Assembly (NCBI GenBank): GCA_011390515.1
Contig: JAABSJ010000001.1
Location: 1-64,000, forward strand
DNA from: Oscillatoria sp.
GTDB lineage: Bacteria > Cyanobacteriota > Cyanobacteriia > Cyanobacteriales > Laspinemataceae
DNA length: 64,000 bases
Direction: 5' to 3'
The position numbers and the translations under genes were made by a program. This document shows, piece after piece, positions 33,873 through 44,700 of the stretch. Under the pieces are notes generated by a model. The model searched no databases. It saw only the letters and a program-made list of their open reading frames with translations, and was not told the DNA's origin. Numbering within the stretch: the stretch's first letter is position 1; the number at the start of each line of letters is the position of its first letter.

Positions 33873-34325
33873 TTAAACCAGGTTCAATTCTTTTAAAGCG
33901 GGTAAAAAGTTAGCATTTTCGTGACTGGACCGACTTAATTTAATTAAAGCAAACCGCTCAATCGGTTCTAATTTAGCCCATTGTTCTAAACTCAAAGTAA
34001 TCCCAAACTGTTGGGCTTTATCTTGCACCCCGTCCGGTATTTCTGCCTGATTCATCCAAGGGGGGTTGTCATCTACGGCTAAGTCTTTGGCCGATTCCCC
34101 AGTCCGGTCTAAAACTAACCCTTGCAAAAATTCCCGATACTGGGTAATTTCTTCGGGACTCTGACAAGGAGTCTGGATCAGAGCTTCTCGGTCCTGTTTG
34201 TTAAACTGATTCCAGTGATTCAGTTTGAGTTTAATGCCACAAGTATCTAATTTCAATCGAACTTGCATGGGAATGCAATGGAGAGATTCAACAAAATCTG
34301 CTTCAAATTTAAAAAACCGAGTCAT
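33873..34325 (-). CDS. narM: Nitrate reductase-associated protein NarM
   Basis: A 150-aa protein of the nitrate-reductase-associated family. It starts with FFKFEADFVESLHCIPMQVR-like sequence (FEADFVESL near residue 7), then KLDTCGIKLKL near residue 25, PPWM near residue 88 and a final FALIKLSR segment. In cyanobacteria NarM is needed to mature the ferredoxin-dependent nitrate reductase. No narB or nrt genes are near, so it is separated from the nitrate cluster here. It is probably regulated by nitrogen status, but I did not identify an NtcA site. Confidence 0.85.
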   Translation of the reverse strand: MTRFFKFEADFVESLHCIPMQVRLKLDTCGIKLKLNHWNQFNKQDREALIQTPCQSPEEITQYREFLQGLVLDRTGESAKDLAVDDNPPWMNQAEIPDGVQDKAQQFGITLSLEQWAKLEPIERFALIKLSRSSHENANFLPALKELNLV

Positions 34326-34374
34326 AAGTCTTACCTTTGGGATCTAAGCGTAATTTGTTGGGTCTTATAAAATG

Positions 34375-34465
34375 TATAGAGCAGTTCCCCCAGTTATTCG
34401 CGTACATTTTTTGGGGAAATTGTAGTAGGGTGGGCAGTGCCCACCCTACTACAATTGCGCTCTAT
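34375..34465. repeat. Inverted-repeat element around a 37-bp palindrome
   Basis: Ends TATAGAGC and GCGCTCTATA bound a spacer with the palindrome ATTGTAGTAGGGTGGGCA/TGCCCACCCTACTACAAT. It is the first of three consecutive repeat elements between narM and petA. Confidence 0.75.
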
Positions 34466-34480
34466 AAGGGGATTGCAAAA

Positions 34481-34561
34481 TAGACATCTTGCAAAATTCT
34501 TTAAAGCCCCCCTTCTTAAGGGGGGTTGGGGGGATCAATCCCTTTTTTTGCAAGAGGTCTA
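34481..34561. repeat. Short inverted-repeat element, family C
   Basis: Begins TAGACATCTTGCAAAATTC and ends TTTGCAAGAGGTCTA, with a central CCCCCCTTCTTAAGGGGGG hairpin. It is one of the best-preserved short copies of the family. Confidence 0.9.
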
Positions 34562-34600
34562 ATATAAATCCTCCAAACGTTCAACTAAAAGGAAGGTATG

Positions 34601-34649
34601 TGTCGGAGTAAATGCTTGCGCCCCAGGGGCGCAAGCATTTACTCCGACA
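34601..34649. repeat. Perfect 24-bp palindrome
   Basis: TGTCGGAGTAAATGCTTGCG continues into GCCCC and is mirrored exactly after a single A, giving two 24-bp arms with no mismatch. It lies just downstream of the petA terminator and could form a cruciform or a bidirectional hairpin. Confidence 0.85.
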
Positions 34650-34683
34650 TTGACGGGGCGACTCCGTTTTCTTCTCCCTCTAA

Positions 34684-34712
34684 AAAAAAAGGGGGCAACT
34701 GCCCCCTTTTTT
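34684..34712 (-). terminator. Terminator of the petC-petA operon
   Basis: The stem GGGGGCA/TGCCCCC is flanked by A-rich and T-rich tracts, so it can work in both directions. It lies 23 bp after the petA stop codon. Confidence 0.85.
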
Positions 34713-34734
34713 ATCAAGTAACTCGCAACAAAAC

Positions 34735-35724
34735 CTAGAAGTTCATTTCGGCTGCTTGTACTTTTTCGACCTGCTTTTTCTTCAGGACGAGCATAATTTG
34801 AGACAGAGTAACGATCGCAAAGAAAGCCAGCAATCCTTTAATCCGACCCGCACTTTGCAGGACGATTTCTCCATCAACCTGACCGAAACCACCGACATTG
34901 GGGTTATTGGTCAGAACTTGAGCCGCAGTCACTTCGTCACCTTCCGAGACGATTAACTCAGGACCGGCGGGAATGCTATCAACCACGGTCGATCCATCGG
35001 CAATTTGAATGGTGACTTCATAACCACCACCTTCAACTTTGGCAATTTGGGAAATAGTGCCCGCAGCGGAAGCATTGAAGACTGTATTATTGCTCTTATC
35101 CCCAGTTGGATACAGCTGTCCGCGTCCCCGGTTACCACCGACATGAACGGGGTATTTACCATAATGGATATTTTTATCCGTTTCCGGATTCGGAGAGAGG
35201 ACTGGGAAGACAATTTCTTGATATTGTTCGCCGGGTAAGGGGCCAACAATCAACACATTATCCTGACCTTCGCTATAGGGTTGGAAGTAAAGACCCCCGA
35301 TTTTTTCCTGCATTTCTTCAGGAATGCGATCGGCAGGGGCAATTTTGAACCCTTCGGGCAACATGATCACAGCGCCGACATTCAGGGGCCCGAGTTCTCC
35401 ACTGCCAACCACTTGTTGCACGCTGGTATCATAAGGAATTTTCACCACGGCTTCAAACACGGTATCCGGTAGAACCGCTTGAGGCAGTTCCACCTGGGTG
35501 GGTTTTTCAGCCAAATGGCAGTTGGCGCAAACGATCCGACCCGTTGCTTCGCGGGGGGTTTCTGGAGCGGTTTGTTGCGCCCAAAAGGGATAGGCGGCTG
35601 CTGACTGAGGTACGGCGATGTCAGAAGCAAGGAAAAGGGCGAGAGTTGCCACCGCCAACAGCACGCCTTTGGCTAAAGTGCGTCCACTCTGCCGCAGGAT
35701 CCGCGACAAGGAAGTATGTTTCAT
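34735..35724 (-). CDS. petA: Cytochrome f
   Basis: A 329-aa precursor from the ATG at 35724. The signal peptide ends SAAA, and the mature protein starts YPFWAQ, whose amino-terminal Tyr is an axial haem ligand. The haem site CANCH is about 20 residues later. A lumenal beta-rich domain is followed by a C-terminal membrane helix (about 290-310, [17 protein letters not shown]) and a basic tail. Cytochrome f passes electrons from the Rieske protein to plastocyanin or cytochrome c6. It is 86 bp downstream of petC in the usual operon and ends at a terminator. An in-frame upstream extension to 35859 is not part of the protein. Confidence 0.97.
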   Translation of the reverse strand: MKHTSLSRILRQSGRTLAKGVLLAVATLALFLASDIAVPQSAAAYPFWAQQTAPETPREATGRIVCANCHLAEKPTQVELPQAVLPDTVFEAVVKIPYDTSVQQVVGSGELGPLNVGAVIMLPEGFKIAPADRIPEEMQEKIGGLYFQPYSEGQDNVLIVGPLPGEQYQEIVFPVLSPNPETDKNIHYGKYPVHVGGNRGRGQLYPTGDKSNNTVFNASAAGTISQIAKVEGGGYEVTIQIADGSTVVDSIPAGPELIVSEGDEVTAAQVLTNNPNVGGFGQVDGEIVLQSAGRIKGLLAFFAIVTLSQIMLVLKKKQVEKVQAAEMNF

Positions 35725-35810
35725 CGGGAAAGAGAAGAGGTAAGCTAAACAGTCAAACAATGAGAAATTGAAATATATTGCATTCAGCGGCTTTTGGTCG
35801 GCCAAAGCGC

Positions 35811-36350
35811 TTATGACCACCAGGGGTTTTCCCCGGTGCGGAAGTCGGTTTCGGTCCAAGGGGTAAAGATGACTTTATCATCGACCTCGGTGGCATGAGC
35901 CAACGCCAGAGACAGGGGTGCAGGGCCGCGCACCACTTTACCCTCACTGTTGTACTGGGAACCGTGGCAGGGACACATAAATTTGTTTTCGCTGGCGTTC
36001 CAGGGGACGACGCAGCCGAGGTGAGTGCAAACGGCGTTGATTCCGTAGTCGGTCAGGGTCTTGTCTTGATCCACCACCAGGTAGGTGGGGTCACCTTTGA
36101 GACCTTGGGCCAACACGCGATCGCCCGCATTGTGACTCCCTAAAAACTGGCTCACGCTGACATCATTGCCCACGGCATCTTTAGCGGTAACGCCACCCCC
36201 TGCCGCGCCACTGGAGGGCGGGATAAAATACTTGACCACCGGATACAAGGCTCCCAGTGCCGTCCCCGTGACTGCACCGAAAGTCAGTAAGTTCATAAAT
36301 TGGCGACGCCCCATGCTGGGGACATCAGGATTTCCAGAAGCTTGAGCCAT
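35811..36350 (-). CDS. petC: Cytochrome b6f Rieske iron-sulfur protein
   Basis: A 179-aa protein with an N-terminal twin-arginine-type segment ([10 protein letters not shown]) and membrane anchor, then the Rieske domain. The 2Fe-2S ligands are in CTHLGC (about 108-113) and CPCHGS (about 126-131). It moves electrons from plastoquinol to cytochrome f. The membrane anchor remains as a signal anchor, and the protein is inserted through the Tat pathway; tatC is 3 kb away. It is the first gene of petC-petA and diverges from the DUF3067 gene. Confidence 0.97.
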   Translation of the reverse strand: MAQASGNPDVPSMGRRQFMNLLTFGAVTGTALGALYPVVKYFIPPSSGAAGGGVTAKDAVGNDVSVSQFLGSHNAGDRVLAQGLKGDPTYLVVDQDKTLTDYGINAVCTHLGCVVPWNASENKFMCPCHGSQYNSEGKVVRGPAPLSLALAHATEVDDKVIFTPWTETDFRTGENPWWS

Positions 36351-36610
36351 GACCTATCTTGCTACGTCTGTGTTAAGTTGTATGTCTTAGCCTCTCATCT
36401 AAGGGCTAAAATTGGTGAACCCTAGTTTAAACAATTCCTCATATCGAGTCTGTCACTACCGGGTTGGGCAGGGACAATCCCCAGGGAAATGCTGATATCC
36501 AGCCTTTCTCAACAGATTATTACATTCTTTGACACTTCGATCGCATTTTTGCATTTCGCTGTCAATTTTTGTAACAAACTGTAAAGATTCAGATTTTACG
36601 GACTCTCTCT

Positions 36611-36928
36611 ATGACTGGACAGGACTTACACCAGATCTTGCTTTCTAAGTGGGGCCGCTCTTACGATATCCAGGTGCGGCGCACTCAGGGGAAGATTTTC
36701 ATCCTGATTATGTGGAAATACCTCGAACAAGCCTCGTTCCCCATGAATGAGTCGGAATATCTGGCTCATTTGGATGTGGTTGCCAGTTATCTCAATGCCT
36801 GGGGTGGCATCGAACAGGTGCAGCTTTACCTTGCAACCACCCGCGAACGTCCCCGCTTAGGAAAGGCGGTGAGCATTCCGATTGATTTGGGCGATCGCGC
36901 TTCAGAATGGATGCTCGAAAATTTCTAA
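36611..36928 (+). CDS. DUF3067 family protein
   Basis: A 105-aa soluble protein with MTGQDLHQILLSKWGRSYD at the start and IMWKYLEQASFP in the middle, both typical of DUF3067. The family is found in cyanobacteria and plastids and is often encoded beside petC or tatC; the role is not established, but photosynthetic complex biogenesis is a reasonable guess. It diverges from petC across a 260-bp spacer that must hold both promoters. Confidence 0.85.
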   Translation: MTGQDLHQILLSKWGRSYDIQVRRTQGKIFILIMWKYLEQASFPMNESEYLAHLDVVASYLNAWGGIEQVQLYLATTRERPRLGKAVSIPIDLGDRASEWMLENF

Positions 36929-37199
36929 ATTGCCCATTGTCTATTCTTAACTTCTCTATTCGTCTTGAGCGCTTTCCTCCGTTTCACTGGGGCGATCGCT
37001 AGACTCCTTCCTGACCCATTAACCAATTGACAACTTGCAATATTTAGGGAAAAAAAGTAGAGAGGGGGAATGTTGAGTCATCAGGGATCAGCGGCTTACC
37101 TATGAATTTAGCCGGATCAGTCAATGCTTGAGTTAAGAAACTCGGGGGTGACGTCACATCCAACAGACAAAAAGAACGAGGTTAAAAGAGGGAATCACC

Positions 37200-38387
37200 T
37201 CAAGCGCTAATCGAATGGTAATCCTCAATTTTAGGAAAAAGCGCCGGTAGTTTTGGGAGGGTTACGGTAAAAGTTGTCCCTTCTCCCACGGTACTTTCTA
37301 CCCAAATTTTACCGCCGAGTAAATCCACCGATCGCTTAACAATTGCCAATCCCAAACCACTCCCAGCATTCGCTGCCACATTTTTCGCTCGATGAAACAG
37401 GGTAAACAAATTCGCCCGGTCCTCCGGGGGGATCCCGATGCCCCGGTCCTTGATTCGGAAAATGATTTCCCCTTCATTAAAGGTAAAATCACAGTAAATA
37501 GAGCTCCCATGAGGAGAATACTTGACCGCATTCACCAGCAAATTCAAAATAATTTGTCGGAGTAAGGTGGGATCAGTCATTAGAGGTTCAGAATCTCCGG
37601 TGGTGGTCAAAACCATGCGATGAGTCACATCGGTTAACTTTTCCACATCCTGCCAGACATCTTCGCATAAACTAGCAAAATAAACCGGAACCGATTGAAT
37701 ATGTAAACCCCCACATTCAGCCTTACCTAATGACAGGAATCCTTCGATAATATTGGTGGTGTGTTTAACGGTTTCATCAATTTTTTGAAAATACTTGAGT
37801 CGTTGCTCGGAAGTCATTTTTTGACTGTGGAGTTTGAGCAAATCATTCGCTGCCGCAATCACTGTTAAAGAACCGCGTAATTCATGAGATAGCATCGACA
37901 CAAAGTTAGGAGTGAGGGGAGTTCGTAAGTTTTCCGGTTCCGAATCCTGCGGAGAACTTAAGCGATCGCTCAGGGGTTCCTCCATCGGTTCAACGATCCC
38001 CTGATAGCCAATCACCTGACCCTGGCGATCGCGCATAATCCGAATCGTATCTCGCACCCAAGCAATACTGCCATCTTGACGATAGATCCGAGACTCAAAA
38101 TTTTCCACATCTCGCTGAGTGCGTAACACTTGCATTAATTGTTCATACCGTCTCTGTTCCACATACAGTTGATTCCCCATATTTTTGACCCCAGCCATCA
38201 TTTCGGCAGCCGACTCATACCCATAGATGCGAGCTAAAGTTCGATTAGCCCTTACATAGCTGCCCGTCGGCGTAATCTGAAAAATTCCCACCGCAGCCGT
38301 ATCCAGAAAACTGGAATACTTGAGAACGATTGGCTGGAGATCGGGACCTGGAGAATTGGGCAAGTCGAACGCAAGAATTTTCATCAT
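37200..38387 (-). CDS. PAS-domain sensor histidine kinase
   Basis: A 395-aa soluble kinase with no membrane segment. A PAS/PAC sensor occupies about residues 25-140 (DTAAVGIFQITPTGSY, GYESAAEM). The HisKA dimerisation domain has the phosphorylated His in SHELRGSL (about residue 178). The ATPase domain has the N box LLVNAVKYSP, G1 DRGIGIP and G2 GSGLGLAIV. No response regulator gene adjoins it, so the partner is elsewhere. The signal sensed is unknown. Confidence 0.93.
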   Translation of the reverse strand: MMKILAFDLPNSPGPDLQPIVLKYSSFLDTAAVGIFQITPTGSYVRANRTLARIYGYESAAEMMAGVKNMGNQLYVEQRRYEQLMQVLRTQRDVENFESRIYRQDGSIAWVRDTIRIMRDRQGQVIGYQGIVEPMEEPLSDRLSSPQDSEPENLRTPLTPNFVSMLSHELRGSLTVIAAANDLLKLHSQKMTSEQRLKYFQKIDETVKHTTNIIEGFLSLGKAECGGLHIQSVPVYFASLCEDVWQDVEKLTDVTHRMVLTTTGDSEPLMTDPTLLRQIILNLLVNAVKYSPHGSSIYCDFTFNEGEIIFRIKDRGIGIPPEDRANLFTLFHRAKNVAANAGSGLGLAIVKRSVDLLGGKIWVESTVGEGTTFTVTLPKLPALFPKIEDYHSISA

Positions 38388-39182
38388 GATAGGTAAAAGC
38401 TTTGGTATAAAACGATACGCAGCTCTATTTTTAGGGGTCGGCCATCAATCGTCGATCACCCACTGAGTTTAAAAACCGAAGGAGATGGTTAGCGTCCGTG
38501 CTGAGTGGGTTGCCATCGGGATGGGAGTATTATATGAGCGAACGGATATTTCACAACGTATTCAGCATTACAAAGTCTTGAATTTCTGCTCAAAAAAATC
38601 AAGGACAGAAATCAGATCTTGGACGAGCCACCTCCTCCAATCATCAATCGCACGGAGAGTTTTCCTGACTAACTTAACATCAGTTAGATACTGTCATAAC
38701 TCACAACCGCCCCATTTGGCAAGCACTTAGACCGATTACAGCGAGCGTTCACTTTATCTGTGCCATCCGGCTAATGACCAGAATCCTGATTGAGCAAGGG
38801 TTAACCCATTTAAAATCTCAAATTTAAAATCTCAAATTTAAATTTGTAGCTACAATGGAGTCAGAGCAGGGGCGATGCCAAAGGCGATTCCACTCTATTA
38901 CAGACCCCTTAACAGTCAGAATCCTGATCGATCAAGAGTTGGAAAATATCCACGTTAAACTCTCAACTCCAAAATTGTACCCCAGATTGAGTCTAGACCG
39001 AAGACATTTATTTTGCTCTGGCACTCGATCCCCGCGATCTCTCATGGCGAGAATCCTGACTGTTCAAAGGTCTGTCACACTAACGGCGCAACTCTAAAAT
39101 TGTATGACAGATCGCACAAGCGCGATCGCCTCTAGGACCCCTCTGCCCACGGGCGATCGCGCTACCACTGAACCCAAACTGC
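38388..39182. repeat. 795-bp spacer with three diverged tandem units
   Basis: No gene is supported. Three units of roughly 130-140 bp recur from about 38750: each has AGAATCCTGA followed by a CAA-rich stretch (38774, 38919, 39051) and then an AATTTGTAG- or AAAATTGTA-type motif. They are clearly degenerate. Two 14-bp AAATCTCAAATTTA copies also lie near 38812-38842. The spacer is the upstream region of the histidine kinase gene. Confidence 0.5.
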
Positions 39183-39989
39183 TTATTTTCCCATTGCCTT
39201 CACCAATCCCACCCCCCCAAAATAGAGGGTCAGGACTGCACCGGCAAATAAACTCTGGGTCAGGGGATCCGTAGAGGGGGTTAAAATCGCCCCTAAAATA
39301 GCAGCCCCCAGCACCACATAACGCCAACCTGCCAGCATTTTTGTAGAAGAGACAATTCCCAGCAGACCCAGCAGCGCCTGGATCACCGGAATTTGAAACG
39401 CTAATCCAGTGCTAAATAATAGCAGCAGCACAAACTCAAAATAGCGATCGATTGACCACATTTGCTCGACCACCCCGGCCCCATAGCTGACGAAGAAATT
39501 TAGGGCAGCAGGAATCAAAGCGATATAGGCAAAGACCAGACCGACCCCAAACAGCAGGGTTGATCCCAGAACAATCGGACCAATAATCCGACGTTCTCTC
39601 AGGGACAGTCCCGGGAGGACAAACTGGATAATTTGGTAGAGCACAAAGGGACTGGCGACTACCAATCCGCTATAACCAGCAACCTTGACTGAGACAAAGA
39701 AAAATTCTCCCGGTGCCAGTTGCAGAAATTTAGCGCCTTTTGCTGGGACCTCTAATAAGTGGACGATCGGTTTGACAAAAATGAAGCACCCCACCATCCC
39801 GGACACTACGCCAATCAGGGAATAGAAGATTCGCATCCGCAGTTCTTCCAGGTGATCGAAGATGGACATCTCCACCTCGTCCGGGAAGTCGTCGATCGGG
39901 TCATCCTCAGTAGGGTTAAGGTTACCGGGGTTGTAAAGTTGGGGGGGGTCTTGCTGGGTCACGGTCTCCAGGTCTGAACTTGGGGTCAT
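39183..39989 (-). CDS. tatC: Sec-independent protein translocase TatC
   Basis: A 268-aa protein. An acidic N-terminal extension is followed by the family signature [11 protein letters not shown] (about 44-54) and six membrane helices, ending [16 protein letters not shown] and [16 protein letters not shown] are strongly conserved positions. TatC is the receptor of the twin-arginine pathway that moves folded proteins, including the Rieske protein PetC, across membranes. It is a single-gene unit at this site. Confidence 0.95.
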   Translation of the reverse strand: MTPSSDLETVTQQDPPQLYNPGNLNPTEDDPIDDFPDEVEMSIFDHLEELRMRIFYSLIGVVSGMVGCFIFVKPIVHLLEVPAKGAKFLQLAPGEFFFVSVKVAGYSGLVVASPFVLYQIIQFVLPGLSLRERRIIGPIVLGSTLLFGVGLVFAYIALIPAALNFFVSYGAGVVEQMWSIDRYFEFVLLLLFSTGLAFQIPVIQALLGLLGIVSSTKMLAGWRYVVLGAAILGAILTPSTDPLTQSLFAGAVLTLYFGGVGLVKAMGK

Positions 39990-40368
39990 GAGTCAGTTGC
40001 TTGTCGAGGTTTTGTTTTCTATTTTAGAGGGAAGCGTCCGGTGGTCGGCATCTTTTCCCCCCAGAAATCCCCGAACCCGCTCAAATCCCCCCTTGTTAGA
40101 AGGGGGCGCAATCCCTTGGATAGACTTTGTTCCCGATGGATGCCACCGTCAGAACCATCAGCAGGATTGCACCGGCGATCGCCCCAGGGTCAAACGACCG
40201 GGTTTGAGGAGAATCCCCTTCCACAGTTCTCAATGGAGGGTCTGGTTACAAATCAAGCCCATCTGGAGAAAGTCTGATAGGTATTATTAGTGAGAATCTA
40301 CTGCGACCCAGTTTTCTGTCATCTAAAAATCGGATTGCTTATTTGTATGACAATATAATTTAATTTAC
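39990..40368. other. Spacer between tatC and the damaged IS region
   Basis: About 380 bp, with the tatC promoter expected at the left end. It contains CCCCCCTTGTTAGAAGGGGG, a hairpin of the type used in family C repeats. No gene is seen. Confidence 0.4.
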
Positions 40369-40516
40369 TGGACAGTGAAAAGTTCTGTGAGATAATTATC
40401 AAGGGGCCTTAAACTATCCAGTGCGTCTGTGTATAGCTTGATGCCTGAATGACTCTTTGACCTGAAGGAATTTTGTCAAAAGTAAGCTGGGTGGACTTTC
40501 AGCTAAAATAGAAGAA
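40369..40516. repeat. Solitary end of the IS also found at 46010
   Basis: About 148 bp beginning CTGGACAGTGAAAAGTTCTG match the terminus at 46010-46158 closely, in the same orientation, including TGAATGACTCTTTG and GGAATTTTGTCAAAAGTAA. No transposase fragment follows here, so this is a solo IS end. The flank AATTTAATTT resembles the flank of the element's other end at 47771. Confidence 0.85.
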
Positions 40517-40724
40517 ACTGTGCGAAACGTTTGGGAATGAAATAAGGCTGAAATGCCTGAAATAACTTCCCAGTGAGGTTCTTAACCCCTTAGTTAAGAT
40601 AAAGGAACCAATCCCAGATTACCTCATAACTGTCTATGCGTGTTCAAATTGGTCACTAATTTGTGACCCAAGGTAGGACGGCATAGGGTTCTGATGAGTA
40701 TTGTAATAATTTTTTTTACAAATA

Positions 40725-40827
40725 TATAGCAATCCTAAATCAGTTGTGACATTTTCTTCTCCCCTCTCCCGTTCTGGGAGAGGGGTTGGGGGTGAGGGTC
40801 TTCCACAATTGAGTTAGGACTGCTATA
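40725..40827. repeat. MITE-like unit with family A ends and a different interior
   Basis: Ends TATAGCAATCCTAAATCAG and GAGTTAGGACTGCTATA are those of family A, but the interior is CCCCTCTCCCGTTCTGGGAGAGGGG, as in the unit at 63762. The following IS630 element begins at its terminal TA. Confidence 0.85.
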
Positions 40828-41794
40828 GCAGTCGCCAGTCCAGTTAGGACGTAAAATAAAAGGAGTTGCCAAAATTCGAGATAAATCTATCCATGTCTAA
40901 TTCTTACAGCTACGACTTACGGCTCAAGGTCATAGAGGCTATTGAACTCAACGGGATGAAGAAGAGTGAAGCCAGTGAACTTTTTGGAATTAGCCGCAAT
41001 ACGATTAATCTGTGGCTCAAGCGTAAAGAAGAAACTGGAGACTTCCATGCTAAGACATACAGTCGAACGGGCCATAGTCATAGCATAACGGACTGGGATA
41101 AGTTTCGAGCTTTTGTTGAAGAAAATGCTGAATTAACTCAAGCTCAGATGGCTGAAGTAGGGGACGGTGACATTAGTGAAAGAACCATTAGTAGGGCGCT
41201 CAAAAAAATCGGCTTCACCCGTAAAAAAAACTTATGGATACCGAGAGCGTTCCGAGGAAAAACGCGCGGAGTTTGCACGCAAGCTAGAGTCAGTTAAAGC
41301 CTCCGATATTGTCTATGCGGATGAAGCTGGGATGGATAGCCGCGACGATTACAGCTATGGCTACAGTCTCCAAGGAGAACGACTCTATGCTCTTAAATCA
41401 GGACGACGACAAGGACGAGTCAATATGATTGCCGCTTGGTGTAATGGAGAATTATTTGCTCCTTTTACGGTAGAAGGAGCCTGTAATAGAAACGTATTTG
41501 AACTGTGGCTCTCAAACTGTCTCATCCCCAATTTGAAACCGGGGCAGATTTTGATAATTGATAATGCGAGCTTTCATAAAGGGGGCCGCCTATACGCAGA
41601 TGGTAATTGAGGCTGGATGTGAAGTTTGGTATCTGCCCCCCTATTCTCCAGACCTCAATAAAATTGAGCGCTGTTGGTCTTGGCTCAAAAGTCGTATTCG
41701 ACACCTAATGAAAAATTTTGATACCTTACGAAACGCCATCGAAAATGTTCTTGACTTAGCTTGTGCCTAGTGTCCTAACTCGACTGGCGACTGC
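40828..41794 (+). mobile_element. IS630-family element with a frameshifted transposase
   Basis: Terminal inverted repeats GCAGTCGCCAGTC(C/G)AGTTAGGAC at 40828-40850 and 41772-41794 differ at one base. A TA precedes the left end, but GA follows the right end, so no TA duplication remains and the junction may have been rearranged. The right end lies inside the 3' part of the large DUF4114 gene, truncating it. Confidence 0.85.
40893..41770 (+). pseudogene. IS630-family transposase, two frameshifts
   Basis: Three overlapping frames make up one transposase. The first (from 40893) has the helix-turn-helix region (SEASELFGISRNTINLWLK). The second has the catalytic Asp residues (VYADEAGMDS; LIIDNASFHK). 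The third has the final Glu motif PPYSPDLNKIERCW. The breaks are at an A8 run (41223-41230) and a G5 run near 41581-41585. Removing one base from each run restores the full frame. Slippage at the A8 run could be natural in this family; the G run suggests decay or a sequencing error. Confidence 0.8.
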
Positions 41795-44700
41795 GACAGG
41801 AGGATATTGGCACTGTCACTATTTTCGACAATCTCCTCTGGATCCCTGCCGTCGAGAACTGCCACCTGGTCCGAGCGTTGTAGGGCGGCAAAAACATATT
41901 CGTTCCCATCAGATAGGCGAATCGAATTGCCCGATAACTCGATTTCTTCATAAACTGGTTCCGTCCCTACTTGGCCTACCACTTGGTTTTGCCGCCGCGT
42001 TAGGGTGACGCGACTGCTTCCCAGGGCTACGGTATCGGGAACGGACACCGCCACTTTATATTGATTGTCCCCCAATTTTTCGCTCAACGACCGTAGCACC
42101 GTCCCAGAATAGACTCGCTCTCCCACATAAAATTCGACCGTCAAATCCTCAAACCGCGACCCTAACGGGTCGTCTAATTCACTTTCATCCACCAGAATAT
42201 TGCTGCCGGTAAGGAACAAGACCGGTTCGGAAACCGCTTCATCTTCAAAACTTAGGGAAATTTCTTGTAGCACCGGAGGGGTCAGAGGGTCCGACTCAAT
42301 TGGCGCGGGAATATCCAGCCTCGCGTCAATCCGTGCAATTCCTTCGGCATTGCGCTGCACTCCCGTTTCTGTAATTATGGGCAGCCCCACCGACGGCACC
42401 GCAAAGGTTTTGAGGCTGGAAATGTCGTAAGAAATGGTCACTGCTGGGATGGTGTAGTAGGGGCCATCTATCAAGGAACCCCAATCGCCACGCCGTTGTG
42501 CCGACGAGTCGTTAAAATTACCTTGTCCCGCCGTCACGTCGATTAACATTCCCACCAGGTTTGACCCAGAGGTAGCGGGCAATGCAGTTGGGAGAATGAA
42601 ACCATAGAAGGCTGGGGGAAAGGCGTAGGATACCGTAAGCTGACCTTGAACCACCGTCGCGCTGCCGGTTTGACCCGAATAAGCCACTATATATTCCCCT
42701 GGTCGGATAATTCCCGGGAATGGAGGAGAAGCGGTGCGAATCGTGCCATCAGGGTCTACGCTGCCGGACTCTTCAATCAGCCATGCGGGATTCCAATTGC
42801 CTTCTGAGTCGGGTAATGCCCCTTTGCGCATGAAATAAACTTCCGTTCCCGGTTCGATGTTCTCTGGTGCTCTGATGGCGAGTTGAGCGGGCAAGTCCAA
42901 ACGTTCGTCGTCGAATTCTAAATTGAAAGCTCCGGCAAATTCAAATCCCGAGGGAAATTCTAACGATAAGTCTTCTTTGCCTAGAGGAGTGAAACTGACG
43001 GAACTGTCTTGCTCTAAGGCTCCCGGGGGCAACATTACCTGAGACCCGTCAGCCGCGACGACAATCCCTCCATCTTCTCCAACAACTGCCGGCCCATTTT
43101 CCGGGGCTTCGATGCCCACGGGAATTTCCACCGATGTGGCTCCGTAAAATATCTTGATGGTGGTGACGCCTTCTTTGAGTGCCGTCACCATACCATCGGC
43201 GGTTACTTGTACGATATCGGGATGGCTGACAAAATAGCGAGTCCCAGCATCGGCAGCGCTGATATCTCCCGCGTCGGGCCATCCATTCAGACGCAAGGAC
43301 AATTGCCGCTGTCCGAATGCCGGGAGGGCAATGCCGTCGGGATAGGGGTCGAGACCATACACCGAACCTACAGCCAGGTTTAATTCCGTTTCATTCGTGG
43401 GCGCAGAACCAACTCCTGTGCGAATTGCCGTGACGCCGATGTTGCCATGAATGTCTGTGGCTTCCAGATACAGAACGTGACTGCTTTGGTCTAAGGATGT
43501 CCCGAGAATTTCTTCTAAAGTGGCTCCGTCGAGAGTAAAGCTGCCATCTTCGGCTAGAAAATCAGTCACGCTGACAAACTCCGACGTCGGGGTGGCATCA
43601 AAACCGACTCGCAAGCTGGAAATCTCGCTCTTGTCTTCCACTTGACCGGATATGCCTGCTTCTATTGCTTCTACAGTTAGAATCGGCGGGTCGGTTTCCG
43701 TTTCTACCGGGAACAGAACGCTTTGGATTATCTCCCGACCCAAATCGGTATCTCGCCAATCTTTTTCGGGGTCGCCTGCCGCATCGAAATCAGTCGCCGA
43801 ACCCGTCGCACCCTTAATTGAAAACAGAATATCGTTATAATCTCGGTCTGACCAACTTTCCAGGCGTAAATCTTCCCAAGCAAACAACACCCCATCTCCC
43901 GTCACGTCTGCCAATTGCTGGCCGTGGAAGCCATCGTCCGGGTCGTCGGTGGCCATGGAAAACAGGGGTCGCTTGGCTCCCGCGAGAGTCGGATTTTCGG
44001 CTACTTCTGCCACTGTGCCATTGGGAACCAACATGATGCCGAATCGCTCCGACGGGTTCATGGCAAAGGTCTTTGACTCGTACTCGCCCTCGTTCCAGTC
44101 AACCGATTCTCCTAATTTACCGGAAAACTCAGCCCCATCAGCGCGATCGCTAATCGCCACATATCCCGACGCAGAATTGCTTAATGCCCGATGTGCCACC
44201 TCCGAGATAAACTCCGGCGACCCCAATTCAAACTCATCAAGTCCCGACAGGCTAAAAATTGCCACCTCTCCCTGGTATTTTCCGCCATCAAACAGGAAGT
44301 CGATGCCGACTTCTCCCGTTTCCCCCACAGTAAACACGCCCGACGTAAACTCTTTCGGGGTCCTCACGACCGCCGTTGCTGGGTTTGACTCAGATGTAGG
44401 GATAATTTCCGAGCCAATGCCTTGTTCAAACTGTTCTGGGTTTGTCGGTAGGGGTTCGACGGGCAGAACTGAAATGTCGTCCGCAGTCGCCGGAGCTAAC
44501 GCTGTGGGAGCGCTTTCGCCCGAAGTCGGATCCTCCGTCACCTCCGGCACTGTTGGCGGATCTATTTCTGTGTCGGTTTCGGTATCGCTCAAGTCAGGTG
44601 AGGAATTTTCTGACTCGGCGGCTAAATTCTCTTGATGAGAATTTGCTCCGTCATCTTGAGACTCATGGGATGTTGCCTCATTTTCAACTGGCGGTGCGAC

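Noticed and set aside
39118-39178. tRNA-like D-arm (GGTTCAGTGGTAGCGC) upstream of tatC on the minus strand
   Set aside because: No anticodon or T arm follows; the likeness is short and overlaps two HIP1 octamers.
43949-44635. 228-codon plus-strand frame inside the DUF4114 gene
   Set aside because: It lies antisense to a well-supported coding region and has Ser-rich composition typical of a reverse-frame shadow.
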